Below, piece after piece: positions 44,564-64,000 of a stretch of 64,000 nt of DNA. Numbering within the stretch: position 1 is the first letter of the stretch; each line of letters starts with the position of its first letter. The notes beneath the pieces were generated by a model, which was not told the DNA's origin, did not search any database, and was given only the letters and a program-made list of their open reading frames with translations. The translations under genes and the position numbers were made by a program. The stretch is from Hemerocallis citrina (lineage: Eukaryota; Streptophyta; Magnoliopsida; Asparagales; Asphodelaceae). The stretch is taken from the NCBI GenBank assembly GCA_017893485.1, contig CM030359.1, positions 30,260,430 to 30,324,429 of the forward strand, in the 5' to 3' direction.

Positions 44564-44827
44564 TCTATATAATAAAACACAAAGAAAGCTATCAAATGGC
44601 TCTCCTTCAATCCCAAAAAAAATTCAAATTTAAATCTCCAAAAACAACTCCTTATTTATTTAATTATTTCTCTCTCTCTATATATATATGGATTTTTATT
44701 TACAACTAATTATTGTCATGCTATTCAAACTTGAGCTACCTAATTATTGATTTACTGTTTACAAGATTTTTCATATGTTGTATCATTCGAAGACGTGTCA
44801 TAGGCACGTGCCCAAAGGCAAATCTAG
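44564..44827 (+). mobile_element. Non-autonomous Helitron, family 1, copy 3, in the ABP1 promoter
   Basis: It runs from TCTATATAATAAAACAC (44564) to CAAATCTAG (44827), flanked by A (44563) and T (44828). The palindrome GGCACGTGCC is at 44803-44812. It is 264 bp, so it has an internal deletion relative to the two longer copies. Its last base touches the TATATATA of the ABP1 core promoter. Confidence 0.9.
44803..44812 (+). promoter_or_regulatory. CACGTG (G-box) palindrome in the Helitron 3' hairpin
   Basis: GGCACGTGCC is the Helitron terminal hairpin and also contains the plant G-box core bound by bHLH and bZIP factors. It lies 16 bp upstream of the ABP1 TATA box. A regulatory role is inference. 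Confidence 0.4.
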
Positions 44828-44835
44828 TATATATA
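44828..44835 (+). promoter_or_regulatory. TATA box of ABP1
   Basis: TATATATA lies 88 bp upstream of the ABP1 start codon, followed by an AG-rich leader (44878-44918). It begins at the first host base after the Helitron. Confidence 0.55.
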
Positions 44836-44922
44836 CAGAGGAGAAGGGATTAAGCCATCCTAAAAGCTTATTGCCTGTAATCAAGAAGAGAAGAGAAAAG
44901 AAGAGAGAAGAGAAGAAGATCA

Positions 44923-54896
<9,974 letters not shown>

Positions 54897-55108
54897 GTAA
54901 GTAGTGATCTCCTATGTAGTTTCTCTTACAAAATTTGTTTACAATAAAGCCAACTTCGAGAAATTTATTCTCTTTGTTACAACTTTGGTTACAAAATGTT
55001 TGGTATAAATCCAAATGATTGAGAGGCACAAAAACCGGAGAAGGAGGAGAGTAATAAAACCAATAAAATAAAATGGAAATGAAAAATAATGAAATCAAAC
55101 CGATTTGA

Positions 55109-56015
55109 TGTTGAGACTTGTGTAGCACACAATGTTCTTAAAACAGTTTTCGCCTCGTCCGGGTGCTGGAGCTAGTTGAGGCGTCTGTCTCCCAGGATGC
55201 AACGACGAAGAGTGTTCACGCAGACACCACGTAATGCTCTCGAACTTGTAGCGTCAGAACTCTATCACCGACATACCGAATGAACATACAAAACCGAAGC
55301 AGAACAAAAAGGAAGAGAGGAGATTTTGTGCTGGGAAGCAAGTGAGAGGGGGAGGGGGGCTCTATTTATGGGGCCAGGGTTAGAGACTGTAACGGCAGAC
55401 AAGGCTATGAATGTGTTCAGTGTAACTGCAGACAATCTATTGAATGCGTGCACTTTAACGGCAGACAACAGTCAATGCCTTCGGTGTAACTGCAGACAAT
55501 CAATTGAATGCTTACACTACAACGGCAAACAAAATATTTAATACTGCACTGAAACGGCAGACAAAAAATCAAAACTGTAGCAAAAAGTGGCTCTGCACGG
55601 AGTGAGGTTATGTCGGTCCGACATTCGTGTCCGTAGGACGTGCGGGCGCACACAAGGCGCATGTAATCCGGTCCGAGATTCACACCCCCTCTGCGCGCAC
55701 AAGAGAGCTTCTTATCTACCTATCTTACAATGCTTAGAAAGAGGTTATTATATATCATCTTCTAATTCCTTTGATTTTTCTGATGTGAGACTATGTTCCC
55801 TCAACTCATTTTCAAAAATGAAAACGTCTCACTTTGAGAGACAATTTCTCATTCACCCCTTAACCGTTTTTAGCAAATAAATATATGATTTTGATCTACT
55901 CACGAAGGAGAACACAAATCAATCAAGATCTCTCAATAATTTATTGAGGACCTTACTCAAAAAATTGCCCAAAAACTGGTTCGTAAATGGTGTATAAAAT
56001 ACCAATTTTCTAACA
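55109..56015 (-). repeat. 3' LTR of copia copy G
   Basis: Minus strand TGTTAGAAAATTGGTA (56015) to AAGTCTCAACA (55109), 907 bp. The U5 side has an array of CGGCAGACAA / GACAATC-containing units at 55395-55570 (about five copies of CWGCAGACAA every 25-40 bp). A TATA-like CCATAAATAGAGC lies on the minus strand near 55365. Confidence 0.8.
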
Positions 56016-56643
56016 TTCCCCACATGAATGAAATTGACGACCACAGGCACGACAGACTAAGACGACTCATCGATACGACAGACTTGGTGATAGAATTCAG
56101 CGGTCGAGACCTGCATAGGATAGGTAGGTGTTACCTTTGAACCTTCCCTTATGAAAATATGTTTACTAGACTAACTAAACAATAGACACGATGTCCTTGA
56201 ACTGTTCTGTCATATGTGTAAATAATGGCATCTCACACAGGAATCTTCCTAACGCATTTTAGTTCTCACTGTTATGTTCATTTTGGCCATAAACATACGC
56301 CTGGTTCTATAAGAGTTTGATAGGAATATTGCCATATATTATTTCCTTGAAAGCAATCATTCTTTCCTTTTACATAGGTGATTTCTTAGTTAAGAGTAAC
56401 CTGCATTACTCTGCTCAGATATCCGACGCATAAGAATCATTAAAAGCCTAGCTTAACCTGTTACCTTACGGGCATCAGTGTTTCATCATGGGAATAGATA
56501 TGGGAAAATCTCCACAGTGATCCAACTTGGTCTTTACAATTTAGTTGTCCCTGTGAACCTAGATCTTAGGATCTTCAGTCAGCTAGTTGGGTGTCCGTTG
56601 TATCGACTTATTCTTTCATGGGCATTAGTCACATTCTCCTCGA
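56016..56643. other. 3' untranslated part of copia copy G
   Basis: Non-coding sequence between the RNase H stop and the polypurine tract; nothing else is recognised. Confidence 0.5.
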
Positions 56644-57166
56644 TTATTTATCAACTAGATCTCTGTTTAACCCTTTGGTTAGCGGATCCGCAATGTTATC
56701 CTTTGACTTTACATAATCCACAAAGATAACCCTAGTAGAGAGTAGTTGTCTAATGGTATTATGTCTTCGATGAATGTGTCTACATTTACCATTATACATA
56801 TTGCTCTGTGCTCTACAAATTGCACATTGGTTGTCTGAATGTATGCAGATTGGGGGCACATGCCTTGTCCACCTTGAAATGTCTTCAAGGAAGTGGCGTA
56901 ACCATTCAGACTCTTCTCCATATTTGTCCAGTGCGATGAATTCAGATTCCATCATGGATTTAGCGATCACTGTTTGGTTTGAGGATTTCCAAGAAACGGC
57001 TGCACCACCTAATGTAAACACGTAGCCACTTGTGTATTCTGAATTATCACTAGATATCCAGTTTGCATCACTGTATCCTCCAAGTACAGTCGGATATCTT
57101 GTATAATGCAGCCCATAATTACAAGTAAAATACAAGTACTTCAGTACTCTTGTAATTGCTTGCCAA
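56644..57166 (-). pseudogene. Copia RNase H (copy G)
   Basis: The frame reads [76 protein letters not shown] and [13 protein letters not shown] to a stop at 56644. This part is open over 163 codons and could still encode the domain, but the link to RT is broken by the hAT insertion. Confidence 0.88.
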
Positions 57167-58085
57167 TAGGGGTGGACAACTATTATCCGAACTGACCAAT
57201 CCGAACCAATCCAACCCGAACCGACCAGTTTTTAACCAAACCAATTGGGGGATTGGATTGGCTCGGTTCTTGATCTTCAATAACCAATTGGACTGGTTCG
57301 GTTGTTGGATGAGGCTTTCAAATAACCGATGAAACCGAACCGACCGTACCTCTATGCATAAGTCCATAAAAAATATAGTTCTCCTTTAATTTCATGAATA
57401 TACAAATAGTCATTTCTCACTTTCTTGGAGATACAAACAGTCTTCTTTAATTTCTTTAATACAAACCGAGCAGTTGTTCTGCCTATGTTTTAATTCTCCA
57501 TAATCCTATGTGTTATGTTGTTGAGAAATGCTTTATTTACAGTGTGACCCAACTTAATAGAATCATAAAGTTGATGTAACATTTAGTAGTTACTTTAATC
57601 AAATCAAGCAGAAATTGTTTTCTAAATTTTTTTATTGTACCTGAAATTCAATTAGCTATAGTTATTGATGTTTCTTTTATGATAATAAACTAAGATTACA
57701 GAAGTATGCAAGTGAAAAGGCAGTTTATCTCACTCATTTAAACGTCATCATCTCAAACAACTAGTGCAAAATTCATTAACAACTTGTGGTTTTATGAATC
57801 TTCATTTTAAATTCATTTCTGAATAACAAATAGCAGGTTTTTCTTAAGTTTGATTGAAGTTGATCTTTTAAATTTCAATAAAATTATGAATGATGTTGAA
57901 GGTGAAAAGTAGCACGCCAAACCGATCATCCAATCCAACCCAAACCGAGCTTAATCGGATTGGATGGAAATCGATCCAATTAAGGTTCGGATTAATTGCG
58001 GATGAGAAAATTAAAAAACCGATCTTCTTTGGATCGGTGGTGGATGGTCCATATTAGGTCGGATACCGACCGATGCCCACCCCTA
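57167..58085. mobile_element. Non-autonomous hAT element with 8-bp target duplication
   Basis: Terminal repeats TAGGGGTGGACA and (inverted) TAGGGGTGGGCA are flanked by identical CTTGCCAA (57159-57166 and 58086-58093). Subterminal regions carry repeated CCGAACC / GGTTCGG and TTGGATTGG motifs. There is no transposase; it is 919 bp. It splits the copia element between RT and RNase H. Confidence 0.93.
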
Positions 58086-58093
58086 CTTGCCAA

Positions 58094-58995
58094 TGCTCAC
58101 TTCCAGGATTACTCATATATCTATTTAGTTTACTCACTGCATAGGTTGTCTGATCTTGTACAACTCATTAAGTACATTAGAGTGCCTATGATTCTAGAGT
58201 ATTCTACTTGAGAAATACTCTCTCCTTTATTCTTGGACAAGTGTAGAGTTGGATCGATTGGAGTACTGACAATTCCAGAATTATCTTTATCAAATATTCC
58301 AAAAATATTGTTTATATAATGTGACTGGCTTAAAATAAGCTCGTCTGATGTTCTAGTAATTTTAATTCTTAATATAACATCAGCTAGTCCCATGTCTTTC
58401 ATGTCAAACCTCAAGTTCAACATGTTTTTAACAGATTTAGTCATCTTATCATTGCTTCCAATAATAAGCATGTCATCTACATACAAACAAATAATGACAT
58501 ATCAATTTTCTGTGTCTTTGACATATACACATTTATCACATTCATTAATCTTGTAGCCATTTGTTATCATGATATTGTCAAATTTCTCATACCACTGCTT
58601 TGGAGCTTGTTTTAAGCCATATAATGACTTCACCATTTTACACACTTTCTTTTCATGTCATGAAGCTGAAAAGCCCTCATATTGTTCCATGTAGATATCT
58701 TTCATCTAAATCTCCATTAAGAAATGCTATTTTCACATCCATTTGATGTACTTTAAGATTGCGCAGAGCTGCTATTGCAAGTACCATCCTAATAGAATTT
58801 ATTCTCGTCACAGGAGAATATATATCAAAGTAATCAAGAAATTCCTTTTGTTTATAACATTTAATTACAAGTCTTGCCTTGTATTTATCAATTGATCCAT
58901 CAGGTTTCATTTTTCTCTTGAAGTTCCACTTGAAACCTAAAGGTTTACTACCTGGTGGAAGATCCACTGGTACCCAAGTGTGATTTTTCAAGATA
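58094..58995 (-). pseudogene. Copia reverse transcriptase (copy G)
   Basis: From 58991: WVPVDLPPGSKPLGFKWNFK, YKARLVIKCYKQKEFLDYFD, YSPVTRINSIRMVLAIAAL and HQMDVKIAFLNGDLDE, then after a disrupted section LYVDDMLIIGSN at the catalytic site, FDMKDMGLADVILRIKI and SRIIGTLMYLMSCTRSD, ending at the hAT target site. The YVDDM is intact; at least one frameshift and a stop lie between 58490 and 58680. Confidence 0.87.
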
Positions 58996-59592
58996 AAATC
59001 AATTTCGCTCTTGATGGCTTCTTTCCATTAAGGACCATCACTAGAGTTCACCGCTTCCTTGAAGGTTTGGGGTTCACTTTCAAGAATAAAAGTCAAGAAA
59101 TCCGGACCAAAAGTTTTTTCCGTTCTTATTCTTTTATTGCGTCGAGGTTCCTCCTCAACGTCTTCATCCATGTCTTCACTATCTTCACTGATAGTTTCAT
59201 GTGTTCGTTTGGAAGAACTAGGTTCTTCCTTAGACTTACATGGAAATACATCTTCAAAGAACGATGCATTTCTGGACTCCATTATCGTGTTCTTTGGTAT
59301 CTCAGAGATATTAGATTTGTACACCAAGAACCGATAAGCACTACTATTATGTGCATAGTCGATGAAAATGCAATCAACCATTTTTTGTCTTATTTTCACT
59401 TTCTTAGGTGAAGGTACTGCCACCTTGGCAAGACATCTTTATATTCGCAAGTAATTGTAGGATGACTTTCTTCCTTTCCATAATTCATATGGAGTTTTCT
59501 CTTCTTTCCTTTTGGGTACCTTATTTAAAAGGTTGTTAGCCAAAAGTATACCTTCTCCCCACAAGTTTGGTGGCAAACCAGTACTTATTAAC
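58996..59592 (-). pseudogene. Copia integrase C-terminal part (copy G)
   Basis: GLPPNLWGEGILLANNLLNK and EEKTPYELWKGRKSSYNYLR near 59445-59585 are the conserved integrase region. VKIRQKMVDCIFIDYAHNSS, AYRFLVYKSN and the acidic TISEDSEDMDEDVEEEPRR follow in another frame (59028-59423). The catalytic core would lie beyond the insertion at 59593. Confidence 0.82.
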
Positions 59593-60190
59593 TGTTGTTG
59601 CTGATTTTGGTGTGGGAGCAAACAGATAGAATTTGTGGATTCTTGAGAAAATGAACAAGGCAAACATGTTGACCTGTTGATCTTCACCGAATTTTTGACT
59701 TGGTCTCTTGCCGCCGGCATGAACCTGCAGAAAGTGCGATACACCGGGATGGATCCCGGCGACGCACCCTCCGACGCTCTTATCAGTAATTTGAATGATT
59801 AAGCAAGAACTTAAACTGGAAAAGTATTGATTACCCGGTAACAGTGGGGGAGAGGGGTATTTATAGTCGCCTTAGGGATCCGTTTCAAGATATGAACATA
59901 TCTCTACTTCCCGGTGTGAATGGATAGAAGCGGTTAAGATCACTTCTTAGGGATAATTATGAATCTGAATTCTTCTTTATCCTTCTGGACTGGTTTGTAA
60001 CGGGTTGGGACCCGTACCCAGTAAGACAGATCCATTTATGGGTTATTGGGCTTTGAAGAAAGTCTCAGTTGTCATTTCAGACCCGTTTGTAGGTGAAATT
60101 ACCGTTTTACCCCTGAGCTTTAAGATTCGTGTCCGATTTGAACGGTCTCGATTTAATCCTGTTTTTAGCCATATCACGAGCCCCCCACAC
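59593..60190 (-). repeat. 3' LTR and polypurine tract of copy A3
   Basis: LTR 59593-60176 (584 bp), with a TATA box on the minus strand near 59860. The polypurine tract (minus strand GGTGTGGGGGGCTCG) is at 60177-60191. Confidence 0.9.
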
Positions 60191-60617
60191 CAGGAAACTG
60201 AGTTTTACAGTCTTTAAGGAGTAGTTTTGTTGTTCTAATGGCGTACGGGATTTTATCGGTGTTCTTAAGGGAGTTCGGATCTTACTCGGGGTGTAACGGT
60301 GTTATTCTAGGCTTGTAAAATGCCCAAAAATATCCTCAGAATTTTCAGGATTTTTGGTGATTTTTTCAGATTTTTCTGAATTTTTTCTCATTTTTTTGAA
60401 TTTTTTATTCATTTTTCGAATTAAATAAATAATTATCGAAAATATTAATTAATTATTCTAATTTAATAATTATATTTTTCAGAATCTTAAAATTATTTTC
60501 TGAATTAATAATTATTTTTAGAATTTTTTAATTAACTTTTTTCGATTTTTAAATATTTTTTCGGATTTTTTAAAAATAATTAATACAAATAAATTAATTA
60601 ATTAATTAATTAAATAT

Positions 60618-61700
60618 TACCTGGACACGTGGCGCATTTCTGAACGTCGATCGTGATCAGATGGCGCACATCGCAAAGCAGATCATGCTTTGAACACGTG
60701 GCACGTTTCTGAGCGTCGATCACGATCAGATCGCGCGCATCGCAAAGTGAATAATTTTCTGGATACGTGGCGCATTTCTGAGTGTCGATCGTGTCGTAGC
60801 GCAAATTTTGAGATGATTGAACGGCGCGTGTAGGTCGGCAGGGTTTTTTCTCCAATTTTGTGCTCGGTAGGTCGGTAGCTCGACATCCGGCGCCAACTTC
60901 ATAAGATGCCACGTGGCGCGGTCAACGGAGGCATTGACCGCCACGTGGCATAATTTTTTTTTTTTTCCTTTCTTTCTTTCCTGCCATGTTTCTTTCCTTC
61001 TACTTTTCCACTCTCCTCTGTTCTTTGCTCGTTCTCTGCTCTTCCTTTACTTCGTGGAGCTCAAAAGGTGGAGCACTGGAGCCCGTCGGAGTTAGGAGCT
61101 CGGTGGTAGAGCTCGGCGACTGAGTGAGGGAGCCGGTTGTGGGAGCTCGACATCAGGTTGAGCTCGCGAAGGCGGAGCTCGACAAAGATGGGTTCAACCA
61201 CTTGGAGCTTGGGGAGCAGTAGAGGTCGAGCTTGACAGTGGAATGAAGGAGAACTCGGCGATGCGGAGAGTTGGGTTCGACGAGGAGCTTGGTGGGGGAG
61301 CTCGGAGTTGGTGAAGAGATGGCCGTGAGTTCGAGCTCGGAGCTCGTGGAGTTTGGCAGCAGAGTTTGACAAAGTCTGAGGTTGGAGCTCGGCAAAGTGG
61401 AGCTCGGCCATGGCGGAGCTCATCGAGGTGAGCTCGACGACGGAGGAGGGGTCGGAGCTCGACGAGGCAGGGGGTCGGCATATTGGAGCTCGGCGAGGTG
61501 AAGAGCTCCGAAGCTTGGTGTCGGTGATGGTGGAAGCTTGGGCTCGGCCTTGGAGCTTTGTAATGGCGAGGCGGTAGCTCGTCGAGGAGGATGAACTCGG
61601 AGCTTCGACGATGAGCTTCGGCAGGGGAGCTCGGCACAGTTGCTCGGCATGGAGCTTTGGTGTGGAGCTTTGACGAAGGGGGAGCTCGATCATTTGAAGA
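60618..61700. repeat. 75-bp repeats and GAGCTC-rich tract of copy A3
   Basis: 60618-60800 repeats ACACGTGGCGC / ATCGCAAAG units. 61050-61700 is a GAGCTCGG/GGAGCTC-rich tract. Both correspond to 35445-36560. Long open frames in the second part are repeat by-products. Confidence 0.82.
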
Positions 61701-62639
61701 AGAAGCTGCAGTTATTTTTGTCTGGTTTTGGCACCGAAAGTAGGAAGAGAAGAAGAATGAAGAAGGGTTCGGGTCGGATTGTGGGTAACGGATCCGAACC
61801 CGACCCGTTTGCCTCCTTTTCTATTTTCCTCTTTTGCTTCTGGGCTGCTTCTTGTTCGGTAAATCCGAGCACGGATTTTGAAGTGCATTTTTGCCACTTT
61901 GCAGTTCGGTAGATCGGTAGCTCGGATTTCAGATCCGAGCTACGTGGCTCCATCTGGACGGTTGATCACGATCATGGCACAAATCACAAGGCAAGAGGCT
62001 CAAATTTCAAGAAAACGTTATCTTGTCATTTTGTGGAGACGTGGCAAAATCTGAGTCATCCATCAGCCATGGCACGAATATCTGGACGATCTGATGGTCC
62101 AAGGAGCTTGGGGGTGTTTTTTCCCCAATACAGAAGTTGGTGCCCCGGTAGCTCGGTAGCTTGGCATAGCTGTATTGCGATCCACTTTTTCGGTGTTACG
62201 GAGGTCCAATCGGAGCGTGTGACCCCTTGTTTCGAAGCTAACTCGAAGATGTACAACTTCTCTTCAGAAATGGGTTGAAGAATCACCCTTCTTCATGGTC
62301 AAAACACTCCTCAACTTCGATGAGGCACGGGGTCGGAGCTCGACGAGGCAGGGGGTCGGAGCTCGACGTCGGCATCTTAGAGCTCGGCCAGGTGAGAGGG
62401 GGTCGAGCTCGGTGATGTGCTGTTTGGTTTTGGCGCCAAATCGAAGAAGAGGAGCTCCACTCCTAGGAGCGAAGAAGATGGGCTAGGAAGATCCTCGTAA
62501 GAGCCATGGGAAGATCCATTCTTAGGGGTAAGTGCAAGGAGCAGCTCTTGGGGAGAGTTTTAGCTCGGAGCCCATTGAGAGGAAGGGCACTCGTGAGGCG
62601 AACAGAGTGAAGAACATCACAAGGCTCTAGGAGATAGCC

Positions 62640-63990
62640 ATTTGTGAGACGAGTTTGAGGAGCAACTCTAGAAGAGAGTTGTGAACTCCGAACTCATTGA
62701 GAAGAGGTCCGCTTTGGAGGCGAGCGGAGCGAAGAGCTTGACTCTAGGAGAGAACCATTTGGGAGACAAGTTTGAGGAGCAACTCTAGGAGAGAGTTGTG
62801 AGCTCCGAACTTGTTGAGAAGAGGTACGCCTTGGAGGTGAGCGGAGCGAAGAGCATGGCCCAAGGAGAGAGCCATTTGGGAGACAAGTTTAAGGAGCAAC
62901 TATAGGAGAGAGTTGTGAGGTCCGAACTTGTTGAGATGAGGTCCGCCTTGGAGGTGAGCAGAGCGAAGTGCATGGCTCTAGGAAAGAGCCATTTGGAGGC
63001 GAGTGTGAGGAAGAACTCTAGGAGAGAGTTGTGCTCTGAACTCGTTGAGAAGAGGTCTGCTTTGGAGGCGAGCAGAGTGAAGAGCTCGGCTCTAGGAGAG
63101 AGCCATCTGGGAGGCAAGTTTGAGGAGGAACTTTAGGGAAGAGTTTTGAGCTCCGAACTTGTTGAAGAGGTTCGCCTTGGAGGTGAGTGGAGCGAAGAGC
63201 ATGGCTCAAGGAGAGAGTCATTTGGGAGACAAGTTTGAGGAGCAACTCTAGGAGAGAGTTGTGAGCTCCGAACTTGCTGTTCAATGGTTGTGGGAGCAGT
63301 TTCGAATGGCGAACCACTTCTTACCTGCTTATGAGCGAGTAATTTGAAGCGGAATCGAGCCAAGTGTTGGACTCCGAACTCGTCGTTTAAGAGAGATTCA
63401 ACGGTTGTGGGAGCAGTTCCGAATGGCGAACCACTTCTTACTCAGTTATGAGCGAGTAATTTGAAGCGGAATCGAGCCAAGTGTTGGACTCCGAACTCGT
63501 TGTTTAAGAGAGATTCAACGGTTGTGGGAGCAATTCCGAATGGCGAACCACTTCTTACCCGCTTATGAGCGAGTAATTTGAAGCGGAATCGAGTCAAGTG
63601 TTGGACTCCGAACTCGTTGTTTAAGAGAGATTCAACGGTTGTGGGAGTAATTCCGAATGGCGAACCACTTCTTACCCGCTTATGAGCGAGTAATTTGAAG
63701 CGAAATCGAGCCAAGTGTTGGACTCCGAACTCGTTGTTAGAGGGGGTTAACGAGGTGTAGGAGCAATTCCGAATGGCAAACCACTTCTTACCCGCTTATG
63801 AGCGAGCAATTTGAAGTGAAATCGAGCCAAGTGTTGGACTCCGAACTCGTTGTTAGAGGGGGTTAACGAGATGTAGGAGCAATTCCGAATGGCAAACCAC
63901 TTCTTACCCGCTTATGAGCGAGCAATTTGAAGCGGAATCGATCTAAGTGTTGGACTCCGAACTTGTTTTTTGAGCTTAGTAAGTTGCAGG
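62640..63990. repeat. Two tandem arrays in the 3' region of copy A3
   Basis: 62640-63270 has about five units of roughly 125 bp (CTCTAGGAGAGAGTTGTGAG, GGAGGCGAGCGGAGCGAAG). 63275-63960 has about six units of 118 bp (GTGGGAGCAATTCCGAATGG, CTTCTTACCCGCTTATGAGC). Unit numbers differ from copy A2 (about 4 and 3), so the arrays expand or contract between copies. Confidence 0.92.
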
Positions 63991-64000
63991 AGAATGGAGG

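Larger units (their letters stand above)
55109..59592 (-). mobile_element. Ty1/copia element in ABP1 intron 4 (copy G)
   Basis: A minus-oriented element. The 3' LTR is 55109-56015, with polypurine tract TTCATGTGGGGAA on its right (minus strand), then RNase H, RT and integrase. A hAT element (57167-58085) and an LTR-family insertion starting at 59593 interrupt it, so gag and the 5' LTR would be right of the window. The order INT before RT is diagnostic of Ty1/copia. Confidence 0.88.
59593..64000 (-). mobile_element. 3' part of another gag-only-family LTR element (copy A3)
   Basis: The 3' LTR (59593-60176) and all 3' sub-regions match copy A2 in order: AT-rich stretch, 75-bp repeats (60618-60800), GAGCTC tract (61050-61700), 125-bp array (62640-63270) and 118-bp array (63275-63960). 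The gag region and 5' LTR would be right of the window. It is inserted into the integrase of copia copy G, so it is the most recent layer of the stack in ABP1 intron 4. Confidence 0.9.

Noticed and set aside
60610..61912. Long minus-strand ORFs in copy A3
   Set aside because: Same GAGCTC and 75-bp repeats; overlapping frames show compositional bias rather than coding.
62785..63714. Repeated-motif proteins (LARFRFKLLAHKRVRSGSPF)
   Set aside because: They translate the 118- and 125-bp arrays; the repeat of the peptide simply reflects the tandem DNA.

Overview
The window is nuclear DNA of a flowering plant, and most of it is transposable elements. Introns with plant-type GT/AG splice sites, TATA boxes, three recognisable plant genes (S-adenosylmethionine decarboxylase, an NF-YA transcription factor, auxin-binding protein 1) and dense nested retrotransposons support this. 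I cannot name the species or order from the sequence alone.

Layout. 1-6973: 3' part of a large plus-oriented LTR retrotransposon with a tandem array, an antisense two-ORF cassette (gypsy-type Transposase_28-like protein plus coiled-coil protein), a second array and the 3' LTR. 6985-9215: a chromovirus-like LTR, low-complexity DNA and a degenerate repeat. 10452-11462 (minus): intact intronless SAMDC. 11822-14748: a MITE, an inverted-repeat element with a hAT element nested in it, and a Helitron. 15151-19616: a non-autonomous CACTA transposon with a CAG target duplication whose body is a five-exon NF-YA gene carrying a premature stop. 20182-30611: a broken plus-strand gypsy copy, an LTR-like segment with an internal array, and a minus-strand gypsy copy retaining gag-protease-RT-integrase. 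30612-34368: a Ty1/copia copy split by a foreign 1.5-kb solo LTR. 34417-40933: a structurally complete LTR element coding only gag (TR-GAG type). 41519-44827: two Helitrons around unassigned DNA. 44923-54896: exons 1-4 of ABP1, with a 7.4-kb first intron full of nested elements. 55109-64000: a copia element in ABP1 intron 4 that is itself hit by a hAT element and by another member of the gag-only LTR family, which runs off the window. The last ABP1 exon is not in the window.

How the parts fit together. Five LTR elements (1-6973, 20182-22947, 24624-30611, 34417-40933, 59593-64000) share LTR sequence blocks or 3'-region repeats, so they look like one extended Ty3/gypsy family. It occurs in a pol-bearing form, a gag-only form and a form with an antisense gene cassette. 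Three Helitrons of one family share identical termini and A^T insertion sites; one ends exactly at the ABP1 TATA box and places a CACGTG palindrome 16 bp upstream of it. The strongest candidates for follow-up are the CACTA element carrying NF-YA, the antisense ORF cassette, and the transposon-built promoter and introns of ABP1.
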